Source of the DNA: Chitinivorax sp. B
GTDB lineage: Bacteria > Pseudomonadota > Gammaproteobacteria > Burkholderiales > SCOH01
Reading direction: 5' to 3'
Assembly: GCF_005503445.1 (NCBI RefSeq)
Contig: NZ_SCOH01000008.1
Location: 62,001-126,000 of the forward strand
Length of the DNA: 64,000 nt
Positions 43,162-54,534 of this stretch are shown in pieces (the stretch's first letter is position 1; each line of letters begins with the position of its first letter). Both the position numbers and the translations under genes were made by a program. Under the pieces are notes generated by a model. The model had not been told where the DNA came from. It saw only the letters and a program-made list of their open reading frames with translations, and searched no databases.

Positions 43162-43743
43162 TCAATGAATCACGTAAACCAACGGGAACAACACAATCCA
43201 TACCAGATCGACCATATGCCAATAGGACGCTCCCGTTTCCACCCCCGCATGGTCCTGTGCCGAATAGCCTCCCCGCCATGCCTTGATGGCACACGCGACA
43301 AGGATGATCATACCGAGCAATACATGCAGAAAATGGAAGAACGTCAACGACAGGTAGAACATGTAAAAGGTGTTGGTCGACAAGGTAATATCAGCCGCCA
43401 GCTTGTCCGCAAATTCGACCAGCTTGATCGCCACAAACACGGCCCCACATCCTAGCCCTGCCATCAGCCACCAGCAGCATGGTCGGCCCAACCCTTGCCG
43501 AACCGCTGCAACAGCTTGCACCACACAGTAACTGCCGGTAATAAGCACCACGGTATTGATCGCCCCAGATACCCGGTCCAACGTCAACTGTGACGCATTG
43601 AACAATTCGATGTGTCGGGCACGCGTAAAGGCATAGGCAACAAAGAACACGCCAAATACGAGGAGTTCAGCAAAAATGAAAAACCACATTGCCAAATCAC
43701 CCGGTAACGGTGATACAGGACGCGCAGTTGCAGCATCAGACAT
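43162..43743 (-). CDS. norE: NorE (cytochrome oxidase subunit III-like protein)
   Basis: 193 residues with five helices and subunit III traits (LAMWFFIFAELLVFGVFFVAY, FFHFLHVLLGMI, GASYWHMVDLVWIVLFPLVYVI). The short length, compared with about 284 for ctaE in this window, and the pairing with norF-norQ identify NorE. It is the first gene of the norE-F-Q-X-Fe/S-bfr-norD operon. A degenerate FNR-type box lies 107 bases upstream. Confidence 0.9.
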   Translation of the reverse strand: MSDAATARPVSPLPGDLAMWFFIFAELLVFGVFFVAYAFTRARHIELFNASQLTLDRVSGAINTVVLITGSYCVVQAVAAVRQGLGRPCCWWLMAGLGCGAVFVAIKLVEFADKLAADITLSTNTFYMFYLSLTFFHFLHVLLGMIILVACAIKAWRGGYSAQDHAGVETGASYWHMVDLVWIVLFPLVYVIH

Positions 43744-43843
43744 GATGACGGGTCACCACCAACACAGGCCTAACCTGATCCAGGTGGCGATAACAGAAGT
43801 GGGCCAGCGCATATTGAAGCATTGCTACTGGCCACACGACATT

Positions 43844-43857
43844 GATGCAGGTCAGCT
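43844..43857 (-). promoter_or_regulatory. degenerate FNR/Dnr-type box upstream of norE
   Basis: TTGAT-GCAG-GTCAG on the plus strand matches TTGAT-N4-ATCAA at 8 of 10 positions. Its centre lies 107 bases from the norE ATG, almost the same distance as the perfect box from norC (109). The match is weaker, so it may be chance. Confidence 0.35.
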
Positions 43858-43984
43858 TTGAGGAAACCGCCTGATAGCCGATCCAAACTTTAAAAGCAAT
43901 GGTAAACACTACAGACATCGACCACCCACATGGCCCACCTGAGCAAGGCCCAGTCAGCCCAAGGGCTTGTTCAATCGTGAAACA

Positions 43985-44629
43985 CTATTTCACGATTTGA
44001 TTGATCGACCAGCCTTTTGCTTTGACATCCAGTGCCCAGCGCTTTTCAGGCGGCAACAGATCATTGAATAGAATCTTGTGTTGTTTCAGCAAAGTACAAC
44101 GACTCTTATTCACTTTATTGATAGTCCCGCACTCCGCCTCATAGGTACTGGTCAAATACCAATAACCTTTTTCCGGTTCCCCCAACGCTTTGTGATAGCG
44201 ACCGTAATATTCACCAGCCAACATTCTGGCGCTCAGGTGCTTGTCCGCAATAGCGCCATAAGCAGCAATCACTTCCCAAAGTGCAGCCAACGGCTCTGGC
44301 CGCTTATCGATATCTTCAATGATTGGTCGGATATTCATCTGGGTGGTACCTTGAGACTCGACTATCATGCCCCAACCGGATGTTCCGAGGATTTTTTCCT
44401 CAAAACAGACCAACCGATTATTCTGCAATCCGCCGTAGTTCATGGCAATCTCGATTGAACCAGCATCGGCCTGCTTCTTCTGATCGGCAACAAACTTGGC
44501 AAATGCTGCCTTCTTTTTATTGCCAATCAATACATCACAATCTTCCAGATCCGCGTCAGTCAACGCCGCTGCATGTCCCACACTGACACAAGCCATGGTC
44601 AATGCTGCCACCCACTTCAAAGGCCACAT
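43985..44629 (-). CDS. secreted protein of unknown function
   Basis: 214 residues with a signal peptide (WVAALTMACVSVGHAAA). Four cysteines (DLEDCDV, RLVCFEE, EAECGTI, SRCTLL) suggest disulfides. The helical region MLAGEYYGRYHKALGEPEKGYWYLTSTYEAECG looks like one or two Sel1/TPR-type repeats. I do not recognise a specific family. It lies between norE and norB on the same strand, with no denitrification motif. A 10-bp hairpin (43973-43997) overlaps its stop codon. Confidence 0.65.
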   Translation of the reverse strand: MWPLKWVAALTMACVSVGHAAALTDADLEDCDVLIGNKKKAAFAKFVADQKKQADAGSIEIAMNYGGLQNNRLVCFEEKILGTSGWGMIVESQGTTQMNIRPIIEDIDKRPEPLAALWEVIAAYGAIADKHLSARMLAGEYYGRYHKALGEPEKGYWYLTSTYEAECGTINKVNKSRCTLLKQHKILFNDLLPPEKRWALDVKAKGWSINQIVK

Positions 44630-44707
44630 GTATCTTCACCTCCATCATGTTGTGATCACGCATCATAACTGAAGTGGTTATGGGCACCCGGTACTGCTAA
44701 CTGATGA

Positions 44708-45166
44708 TCAGAACTGGAAAGTCAGCTTGTTGATACGGCAAGCAAAGCTATGAATGACGGTATAACGGAGTTGGTGCGCGCGAATCGCCTCGAACACTTC
44801 ATCCATATGCGCCTTTCCATTGGGTGAAATGGTAATCAGGTCATACTGCGCGGTGGGAATGGCCCGATCAAAGATATGATTGTGTTCGAGCGAATAATTC
44901 TCGATGACAGACCCGCCGGGTTTGGTATCCATTGGCAGCACATCGTATCCTTGTAACAAATGAAATGCCTTGGTACCAATTGAAACCGTGTCGTCGGCAC
45001 TATTGAAATAGAGCGTCATGCCTGGTGGTACGATCACCTTGCCCGACCCGCTTCGAAACATGCCGCGGCTGGGCGTATAGCCGCCATGAGACAGCAGCAA
45101 AGCCGTCGTTGCCTGATCTCCGATGCGCGTGATAACTACATTTTTATGTCTTGATACAGTTTTCAT
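44708..45166 (-). CDS. putative adhesin/toxin-like Stv domain protein
   Basis: 152 residues from the ATG at 45166, which has AAGGGG upstream. Key text is ALLLSHGGYTPSRGMF, VPPGMTLYFNS, ENYSLEHNHIFD and TVIHSFACRINK. I associate this pattern with the Stv putative-adhesin domain usually found at the C-termini of large secreted or polymorphic-toxin proteins. Here the domain stands alone without a signal peptide. The role is unknown. A longer start at 45250 is possible but poorer. Confidence 0.6.
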   Translation of the reverse strand: MKTVSRHKNVVITRIGDQATTALLLSHGGYTPSRGMFRSGSGKVIVPPGMTLYFNSADDTVSIGTKAFHLLQGYDVLPMDTKPGGSVIENYSLEHNHIFDRAIPTAQYDLITISPNGKAHMDEVFEAIRAHQLRYTVIHSFACRINKLTFQF

Positions 45167-45267
45167 TTTTCCCCTTGATACATACTGCGTAAAAGAACAA
45201 TTTGTCAGGTACCGGCTTGGTTTAGTTCCATGGTTCATGCGAATAAGCAAATGAAAACGTTACATTC

Positions 45268-46050
45268 TTATTCTTTGGCTAGTTTTTTCCGGTATGGCTG
45301 CGTCATACAAATATGCTGAAACCCGATACGTTCCAGAATCGGCCTGCTCATGGGTGATGCATCCACCGCCACAAATTCATAGTGACGTTGCCTTGCCTCA
45401 ACAAAACGGACATGAAACAAATCGCCATAGACACCTCTGCCACGAAAAGCCGACAACACCGCACCACCATGGAGCTCTGGAAAACGGGAACCTGCTGGGT
45501 ACTCAGTCCAACCACTACCGATAGGTTGTCCGTCATGATAGGCACCAAACATCGACAAGGTTTCAGGTCGATTCAGCAACGTGTCAACCAATTGCTCATA
45601 TAGCCAGCCAAAATCCCGCTCCCACACTTGCTCCTGTACTGCCACCACATCGGCCAAGCCGGCTAAGTCATCAATCCGTTTCACATCCCATTCCCGTTGC
45701 CGAGCTGACACCTTCAGCGCAGCCTCCTGCAACGAGAACATCATCAATGCTTCTTCCTCATCCGGCACAAAACCTTGTGCGCGCAATAACGCTGCCAAAC
45801 TCTCAGGCTGATCGAATGCATAAACCTTCCATTCAAAATCCACGCCCAAGGTATGAAAATAATCCGTCTGCTCCATAATCTGACTGGCAGTCTGATCAAC
45901 AGGCAAATCGGTATACATGACGACTCCCTCCATGCCATCCAGCAATGGGGTGTAACGTACGAAACCTGGAAAACCTTCATGCTTGAAGCCATCGATCTGC
46001 TGATGTCGACGATCAGCAACATATTGTTGAAATAGAGTCAGCTTGTTCAT
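45268..46050 (-). CDS. GNAT family N-acetyltransferase
   Basis: 260 residues. The C-terminal half carries the acetyl-CoA fold: FGAYHDGQPIGSGWTEYPAG, then GGAVLSAFRGRGVYGDLFHVRF (Q/RxxGxG/A-type loop) and MSRPILERIGFQHICMTQPYRK. The N-terminal half (DYFHTLGVDFEWKVYAFDQPESLAALLRAQGF) is of the type seen in larger GNAT proteins. The substrate is unknown. The ATG at 46050 has GAGGTAAGAG upstream. It sits between norB and the Stv gene and has no evident tie to denitrification. Confidence 0.82.
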   Translation of the reverse strand: MNKLTLFQQYVADRRHQQIDGFKHEGFPGFVRYTPLLDGMEGVVMYTDLPVDQTASQIMEQTDYFHTLGVDFEWKVYAFDQPESLAALLRAQGFVPDEEEALMMFSLQEAALKVSARQREWDVKRIDDLAGLADVVAVQEQVWERDFGWLYEQLVDTLLNRPETLSMFGAYHDGQPIGSGWTEYPAGSRFPELHGGAVLSAFRGRGVYGDLFHVRFVEARQRHYEFVAVDASPMSRPILERIGFQHICMTQPYRKKLAKE

Positions 46051-46245
46051 CAATCTCTTACCTCGGTTTATTCAATTTATGAGTTATCCATACAAGGCCT
46101 TAGAGGTTAATTGCACAACATGGCAAGATCAATATCAGAAATTGGTTCCAGCAAAACTGATAATCAGCGCGTACTTATGATTTTGATATATGTTCAAACT
46201 GGATACTTATTATTCACAGTATTTTTTACTAAGAATAGCCAAAAT

Positions 46246-46273
46246 AAAAACGCAGCGATAACGCTGCGTTTTT
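46246..46273 (-). terminator. rho-independent terminator after norCB
   Basis: Stem AAAAACGCAGCG/CGCTGCGTTTTT with a 4-base loop, 28 bases past the norB stop. The outer A/T runs make it an effective terminator on the minus strand. Confidence 0.88.
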
Positions 46274-46300
46274 GTTCATTTCAGCAGATTGTCTAACATA

Positions 46301-47779
<1,479 letters not shown>

Positions 47780-47795
47780 TCACGATCGGTACGGG

Positions 47796-48221
47796 TCAGC
47801 CTTCGATGTTGGGTGGCCATTTGTTGGTCTTGATCTCCGAGCTGTATTTGAGGAAAGCCACCATGTCGTCCAATTCAGCTTCAGTGAAGTCGAACTGTGG
47901 CATTTGGCGACGGCCAGGGGCACCGGTGGGTTGCGCCTTGATCCAAGCCTTGATGAAATCCGGCCCGCGACGAGGGTAGACATTGCCCAGCTCCGGCGCG
48001 AAATAAGCTCCTTCACCCAGCAAGGTGTGACAGCCAATACAGTTACGCGTCTCCCACAAGTGCTTGCCGCGAACAACCTGCGGTGTCAGGTTTGCACTGT
48101 TGTCGTACTTGGGGAGGGCTTTGACGGTATCAAATGTCAGGGCGAGAAACAGCAAAAAGAAAAATACCGCACCACCATAAAAAATATTGCGCGCGGTGGA
48201 CTTGGTAAAGGTTCCGCTCAT
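47796..48221 (-). CDS. norC: nitric oxide reductase subunit C
   Basis: 141 residues: an N-terminal membrane anchor (NIFYGGAVFFFLLFLALTF) and a periplasmic cytochrome c domain with CIGCH and a Met ligand in GRRQMPQFDF. It passes electrons from small c-type cytochromes to NorB. GGGAGCTGACCC precedes the ATG. The gene leads the norCB operon, with a perfect FNR/Dnr box 109 bases upstream. Confidence 0.96.
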   Translation of the reverse strand: MSGTFTKSTARNIFYGGAVFFFLLFLALTFDTVKALPKYDNSANLTPQVVRGKHLWETRNCIGCHTLLGEGAYFAPELGNVYPRRGPDFIKAWIKAQPTGAPGRRQMPQFDFTEAELDDMVAFLKYSSEIKTNKWPPNIEG

Positions 48222-48421
48222 GGGTCAGCTCCCTTGTTCAGGTAACACCAGGAACAGTAGGCCCAGTGCTCACCTTTTGATTTCAGGTGTCGCCAATTTA
48301 ATCGCTGGCATGCCTCGCCCTCATTGATGGATATCAAATAAAACCAGCCTCGCACACCATTACGTGCCATTTCTGACAAGCCATCGTCCTTTCGAACTAG
48401 TTCCCCTAGTTCTTCTGCCAT
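48218..48421 (-). CDS. doubtful 67-codon frame overlapping norC
   Basis: The frame reads MAEELGELVRKDDGLSEMAR ... WAYCSWCYLNKG and its TGA overlaps the norC ATG (ATGA), as real upstream operon genes often do. Codon use looks normal. Against it, a perfect FNR box lies inside the frame, placed for norC, and no promoter fits the frame itself. In-frame protein-like sequence continues upstream of the ATG. It may be a relic of an older gene. Confidence 0.25.
   Translation of the reverse strand: MAEELGELVRKDDGLSEMARNGVRGWFYLISINEGEACQRLNWRHLKSKGEHWAYCSWCYLNKGADP
48324..48337 (-). promoter_or_regulatory. FNR/Dnr box for norCB
   Basis: A perfect TTGAT-GGAT-ATCAA dyad. Its centre is 109 bases from the norC ATG. 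A TAAATT hexamer on the minus strand (48294-48299) lies at about the right distance for a class II activator site, leaving a leader of roughly 65 nt. Confidence 0.85.
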
Positions 48422-48441
48422 TCCTGCGTTTTTTGCTGCAT

Positions 48442-48455
48442 TTGATACGCATCAA
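48442..48455 (+). promoter_or_regulatory. FNR/Dnr box for the nir operon
   Basis: A perfect TTGAT-ACGC-ATCAA dyad centred 125 bases before the nirS ATG. With the usual -41.5 spacing the transcript would start near 48490, giving a leader of about 84 nt. The -10 region is not strong by eye. Confidence 0.85.
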
Positions 48456-48540
48456 TGCCAACAGATCGTCAAAGCGGGATGCTGTCGGCAACCAATCAAC
48501 TGCCGACGCCAGTTCCAGTAAGCCTTGGCGCGGTACCTGA

Positions 48541-50313
<1,773 letters not shown>

Positions 50314-50366
50314 TTCGCGCGAACGGGCGGTCGTGAACCGCCCACTCTCACTTCAAGGAGAAGAAC

Positions 50367-50699
50367 ATGCTGTTACGTTCCTTACTCGCCATTGCCGGTG
50401 TCGCCTGCCTGTGGTTGGCGAACCCAGCCAGCGCAGCAGTCGATGCAGCCAAAGCACAAGAGCTGTTGGGTAAATCTGGCTGTGTGGCCTGCCACACCAA
50501 GGATAAAAAGCTGGTTGGTCCCGCCTTCCAGGAGATTGCCAAAAAGTACAAAGGCAATGCTGGTGCCGAGGCACAACTGATCAAAAAAGTGGTAGATGGC
50601 GGCACGGGCACTTGGGGGCCGATCCCAATGCCACCCAACAAGGGAAAAGGTAGCGATGCCGATTTCAAACTGATGGTGCAGTACATCCTGGCTCAGTAA
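50367..50699 (+). CDS. nirM: cytochrome c-551 (NirM), electron donor to NirS
   Basis: 110 residues: a signal peptide ending NPASAA, heme site CVACH (Cys39-His43) and axial Met in PIPMPPNKGKG (Met88). This is the c8/c551 monoheme fold. It carries electrons in the periplasm to cytochrome cd1 and possibly NorC. A strong AAGGAGAAGAAC ribosome site precedes it, 53 bases after nirS. Confidence 0.95.
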   Translation: MLLRSLLAIAGVACLWLANPASAAVDAAKAQELLGKSGCVACHTKDKKLVGPAFQEIAKKYKGNAGAEAQLIKKVVDGGTGTWGPIPMPPNKGKGSDADFKLMVQYILAQ

Positions 50700-50708
50700 G
50701 CAATTGCC

Positions 50709-51044
50709 ATGCGTACCGCATTCATGTTGCTACTCAGCTTGGCCCTGGTCAGCCCGAGTCCCGGTGCACCGCTGTCGTCTCAGCGGCAAAGCCAGTTGCT
50801 ACATTTGCTGAAACAGGACTGCGGTGCCTGCCATGGTATGACACGCAAAGGAGGGCTAGGCCCACCTTTGACAGCGCATGCATTGAACGACAAACCCACC
50901 GACAGCCTGGTCGCTACCATTCTGTACGGCCGCCCGGGCACCGCCATGCCACCTTGGCAAGCCTTTGTGACCGAAGCAGAAGCGCTCTGGCTCATCCAAT
51001 GGATAAGCAATGAATCGGGCAATGATCCGCCAGTATCTCGTTAA
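50709..51044 (+). CDS. nirC: cytochrome c55x NirC
   Basis: 111 residues with a signal peptide and a single heme motif CGACH (Cys38-His42) followed by MTRKGGLGPPLT. It ends in an ALWLIQWISNE helix. NirC-type cytochromes serve electron transfer to NirS or in d1 maturation. Its last 35 bases overlap nirF, so the two are probably translationally coupled. Confidence 0.9.
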   Translation: MRTAFMLLLSLALVSPSPGAPLSSQRQSQLLHLLKQDCGACHGMTRKGGLGPPLTAHALNDKPTDSLVATILYGRPGTAMPPWQAFVTEAEALWLIQWISNESGNDPPVSR

Positions 51045-52287
51045 CTGGCTTGGGCCACGATCTGGTCGCCCTGCCCTGTCAGCAGATAATCTCAATCCGC
51101 TTGAGCACGGCCGGTATTCGCCATATCTTGTTGCAGCTTTGCTTGGCATAACATTGCTGGCAGGTTGTGCCACAACAGATCACAGTCAGGCAACGGGTGA
51201 TCTCGGCGTGATCGTTGAACGGGCCGATGGTGCCGTGCAGATTGTCGAACGCAGCCGACATCGCAGTCTGGCTACCATTTCTGGTCTTGGCGACCTCTCC
51301 CATGCATCGGTGGTGTTCTCGCACGATGCACGCTTTGCCTATGTGTTTGGCCGCGACGGCGGCTTGACTAAGCTGGACCTGCTTGAACGCCGCATCGCCA
51401 AACGCGTGATACAGGCTGGCAACAGCATTGGTGGTGCCATTTCGCAAGATGGCCGCCTGGTGGTGGCACAAAACTACGAGCCAGGTGGCATCCGGGTATT
51501 CGATGCAGACTCGTTGGAAACCCTGGCGACCATCCCCGCTGTCACAGCGACGGGTCAGCCCTCCAAAGTCGTTGGCTTGGCAGATTTACCAGGTAACCGG
51601 TTTGCCTACGCCCTGTTTGAAGGTGGCGAAATCTGGGTAGCCGATCTCAGCCAGCCACGAGCCCCCCGCATCACCAAATTCCCAGCCGGTCTCCAGCCCT
51701 ATGATGGCCTGGTCAGCAGTGAAGGTCGTCATTACATAGCGGGCCTGTTTGGCGAAGACGGATTGGCCTTACTCGATACGTGGTATCCAGAACGTGGTAC
51801 ACAACGCATCCTGCCTGATTACGGCAAGGGCACAGCAAAACTGCCTGTTTACAAAATGCCGCATTTACGTGGTTGGGCCCTGACCAGCAGCCGCGCCTTC
51901 CTGCCGGCCATCGGTCGTCACCAGGTTCTGGTTGCCAACCGGCAGGATTGGCGCGAGATCGGGCGCATCCCAGTACTGGGCCAACCCGTGTTTGCCATGG
52001 TCGAACCCTCGCAACGCCGTGTCTGGGTCAATTTTGCATTCCCTGACAATGACAAAGTTCAGGTGATTGATACAGATACCTTGCAACCGATTGCCACACT
52101 GCTGCCAGGCAAAGCCATTCTGCATATGGAGTTCTCTGCGCGTGGTGATGAGGCCTGGCTATCAGCCCGTGACAGCAACGAAGTGGTGGTATTCGACACC
52201 AACACCTTGCAAACCATAGCCAGGCTGCCTGCGCGCAGCCCCTCCGGCATCTTTTTCACTTGGCGAGCACATCGCATCGGGATGTAA
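51010..52287 (+). CDS. nirF: heme d1 biosynthesis lipoprotein NirF
   Basis: 425 residues. A lipobox (LLAGC, Cys53) anchors it to the membrane on the periplasmic side. The rest is a d1-type propeller related to NirS (LGVIVERADGAVQIVERSRH, VVFSHDARFAYVFGRDGGL, YRAGLFGEDGLALLDTWYP-like text). NirF converts a late heme d1 precursor before NirN. The N-terminus is odd: about 35 residues precede the signal helix, but no later ATG or GTG fits. ATG 51022 is an alternative start. Confidence 0.93.
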   Translation: MNRAMIRQYLVNWLGPRSGRPALSADNLNPLEHGRYSPYLVAALLGITLLAGCATTDHSQATGDLGVIVERADGAVQIVERSRHRSLATISGLGDLSHASVVFSHDARFAYVFGRDGGLTKLDLLERRIAKRVIQAGNSIGGAISQDGRLVVAQNYEPGGIRVFDADSLETLATIPAVTATGQPSKVVGLADLPGNRFAYALFEGGEIWVADLSQPRAPRITKFPAGLQPYDGLVSSEGRHYIAGLFGEDGLALLDTWYPERGTQRILPDYGKGTAKLPVYKMPHLRGWALTSSRAFLPAIGRHQVLVANRQDWREIGRIPVLGQPVFAMVEPSQRRVWVNFAFPDNDKVQVIDTDTLQPIATLLPGKAILHMEFSARGDEAWLSARDSNEVVVFDTNTLQTIARLPARSPSGIFFTWRAHRIGM

Positions 52288-52290
52288 ATC

Positions 52291-53283
52291 ATGGGTATCT
52301 GCCTTGAATCAGCCATCAAGTTTGACCACCAACATTGGCACTTTCAGTTGCTGAACGACTACCAGCGGGATCTACCTGTCGTACCCAAACCTTTTCAGAT
52401 AATGGCTGACGAATTGAGTGTCAGCGAGCCACAGGTCCTGAACACGTTACAACATTGGCAGGATACCCAGGTAGTCAGCCGTGTCGGCACTGTGTTTCAG
52501 CCCAACACGGTCGGTTATTCCACGCTAGCGGCGATGGCGGTTCCCAATACACGGCTCGACGCAACCGCAGCGCTCGTTTCGGCCCGGCTTGAGGTTAATC
52601 ACAATTATCAACGGGAGCATGTTTTCAACCTGTGGTTTGTCGTTACCACCCCAACCATTGAACAGCGTGAAACCGTACTGACAGAGCTGGCAGCAACCTG
52701 CAACTTGCCATTGATCTCGCTCCCCCTGGTTCAGGACTATCACATCGACCTCGGTTTCGATTTGCAACACGGTACGACACCTCACCGCAATCAACCCAGC
52801 CGTCGAGTCCACCCAACACCGCTGCAGCGACACCTGCTACGGATCATGAGGAATGGGTTACCGCTGGTCAGCCGGCCATTTGCACAACTTGGGCGACAGA
52901 TCGATCAGTCCGAACCCTGGGTCATGCGCCAAATCAATGATTGGCTGGATAACGGAGCAATCCGGCGCATGGGGTTGATCGTCCGTCATCATGAACTGGG
53001 ATTCACCGCCAATGCCATGGCTGTGTGGGACATACCCGATGAAAGGGTTCATGCCATCGGGCAGCAATTGGCCATGGAGCCCGGAGTGAACCTGTGCTAC
53101 CTGCGTCAACGTGCCCTGCCTGCTTGGCCATACAACCTGTTCTGCATGATTCACGGCCGTCACCGCCTAGCCGTAGAAGCCCGATTGGCGACACTAAACA
53201 ATCAGCTCGGCCTGGCTCATTATCCACAAACCGTGTTGTTCAGCGTCAAGCGGTTCAAACAGTGTGGAGCTTGTTATGGCTGA
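52291..53283 (+). CDS. nirDL: siroheme decarboxylase NirDL (fused NirD-NirL)
   Basis: 330 residues made of two Lrp/AsnC-type siroheme decarboxylase units. The first (about 15-150) has VVPKPFQIMADELSVSE and VNHNYQREHVFNLWFVV. The second (about 165-325) has LPLVSRPFAQLGRQIDQSE and CYLRQRALPAWPYNLFCMIHG. With NirG and NirH it converts siroheme to 12,18-didecarboxysiroheme in heme d1 synthesis. The D-L fusion is known from other denitrifiers. It starts 3 bases after nirF and overlaps nirG by 8 bases. Confidence 0.94.
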   Translation: MGICLESAIKFDHQHWHFQLLNDYQRDLPVVPKPFQIMADELSVSEPQVLNTLQHWQDTQVVSRVGTVFQPNTVGYSTLAAMAVPNTRLDATAALVSARLEVNHNYQREHVFNLWFVVTTPTIEQRETVLTELAATCNLPLISLPLVQDYHIDLGFDLQHGTTPHRNQPSRRVHPTPLQRHLLRIMRNGLPLVSRPFAQLGRQIDQSEPWVMRQINDWLDNGAIRRMGLIVRHHELGFTANAMAVWDIPDERVHAIGQQLAMEPGVNLCYLRQRALPAWPYNLFCMIHGRHRLAVEARLATLNNQLGLAHYPQTVLFSVKRFKQCGACYG

Positions 53284-53734
53284 CAACAGGTTGGACACAC
53301 TGGATTGCCAGATCATCAATCGCATGCAACGCGGTATGCCCATTTGCAGCCAACCTTATCAAGCCATCGCCGATGAATTGGGTATCAGTGAGCCTCGATT
53401 ACTGGCCCGATTACACGCGTTATTGGCAGACGGCGTACTGACGCGGATTGGTCCGATGTACCAGATCGAGAAAATGGGCGGTCGATTTTGTCTGGCAGCC
53501 ATGGCGGTACCCACGTCGGATTTCGATCGTATTGCGGCCATCGTCAATGCCTTTCCCGAAGTTGCGCACAACTACCAGCGCGATCATCACCTCAATATGT
53601 GGTTTGTGGTGGCCTGTGCCAGCCCACAAGCCCTGTTTGACACAATAGAGCGGCTCAAAGCCGCCACTGGGTTGCACGTATATGCAATGCCAAAGGAGAA
53701 AGAGTTCTTCGTCAACCTCTATCTCCCCGCCTGA
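53276..53734 (+). CDS. nirG: siroheme decarboxylase subunit NirG
   Basis: 152 residues from the ATG at 53276 (GGAG 7 bases upstream). It is one Lrp/AsnC-like unit with PICSQPYQAIADELGISE and the pocket text VAHNYQRDHHLNMWFVVA. It pairs with NirH or acts within the NirDLGH complex. The N-terminal DNA-binding-like helices are retained from the Lrp ancestor. The next gene starts 20 bases later. Confidence 0.93.
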   Translation: MADNRLDTLDCQIINRMQRGMPICSQPYQAIADELGISEPRLLARLHALLADGVLTRIGPMYQIEKMGGRFCLAAMAVPTSDFDRIAAIVNAFPEVAHNYQRDHHLNMWFVVACASPQALFDTIERLKAATGLHVYAMPKEKEFFVNLYLPA

Positions 53735-53754
53735 CGGGGTGAGGAAAAACAACC

Positions 53755-54534
53755 GTGAAGATACAAGCGCATTACCGCCGTTTTCTGTTATTGACCTTGA
53801 GTGCATTGGCTGTGGCCAGTGTATCAGCCGCCGACATCGCCTACCCGGACCTGATCAACAAAGCCGGTCGACAACGCATGCTGTCCCAGCGCATCGTCAA
53901 AGCGTATCTGCAGATGGGCGCCAACGTCTTGCCGGATCAAGGCCGGCAGGTACTGGCTGACTCCATCAAGACCTTTGAACATCAGCTGGCCGATCTGAAA
54001 CAGGCCGAACTGTCCCAGGTGGTCGAAGTCGCCATTGAGCATGAAGAACAGCAGTGGAGGGCCTTCCGGGAGCTTGCCAGTGGGCCGGTCAACCAAGTAT
54101 CTGCCAAAAAGCTTCAGGCCCAATCCGACCTGTTGCTGGCCAGTGCCAATGCCGTGACCCTGGCATTGCAGGAAGCCTATGGACAGCCTGCCGGCCGATT
54201 CGTCAATCTGGCAGGACGTCAGCGCATGTTGTCACAACTGTTGTCACGACAATATCTTGCCAAGTATTGGGGAATAGCCCATGCCGATGATGACAAGGCC
54301 ACTCAGGATGCACGTGGCGAATTCGGGCGCAATCTGGCCCAACTCAGCGGGACACCCAACCTCACCATCACATTGAAGCAACAACTGGATCTGGCCAGCC
54401 AACAATGGCTTTTTCTGGATACCGCGTTGACACAGCCACATAACGCCAACAATGCGCAAAGTGTGGTCAGCACCAGTGAACGGATACTGGAAGTGCTGGA
54501 TAACGTCGTCAGCCGTTTTGAAAAGAGCAAGTAA
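53755..54534 (+). CDS. secreted tandem PilJ-type (P-box-like) domain protein inside the nir operon
   Basis: 259 residues starting at GTG 53755. A signal peptide (FLLLTLSALAVASVSAA, cleavage near 26) leads to two copies of the PilJ N-terminal/NIT-like motif: INKAGRQRMLSQRIVKAYLQ (34-53) and NLAGRQRMLSQ (151-161), 116 residues apart, each followed by helical bundle text. There is no transmembrane helix after the signal and no signalling domain, so it should be free in the periplasm. The AGxxRMxSQ element resembles the nitrate/nitrite-binding P-box of NarX/NarQ-type sensors. It is coupled to nirH (TAATG). The function is unknown; ligand binding is inference. Confidence 0.8.
   Translation: MKIQAHYRRFLLLTLSALAVASVSAADIAYPDLINKAGRQRMLSQRIVKAYLQMGANVLPDQGRQVLADSIKTFEHQLADLKQAELSQVVEVAIEHEEQQWRAFRELASGPVNQVSAKKLQAQSDLLLASANAVTLALQEAYGQPAGRFVNLAGRQRMLSQLLSRQYLAKYWGIAHADDDKATQDARGEFGRNLAQLSGTPNLTITLKQQLDLASQQWLFLDTALTQPHNANNAQSVVSTSERILEVLDNVVSRFEKSK

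Noticed and set aside
43736-43918. 60-codon frame just upstream of norE
   Set aside because: It overlaps norE out of frame, contains the degenerate FNR-like site and has no family resemblance; probably promoter DNA.
46111-46296. 61-codon plus-strand frame between the GNAT gene and norB
   Set aside because: It reads through the norCB terminator hairpin and has no ribosome site or motif.
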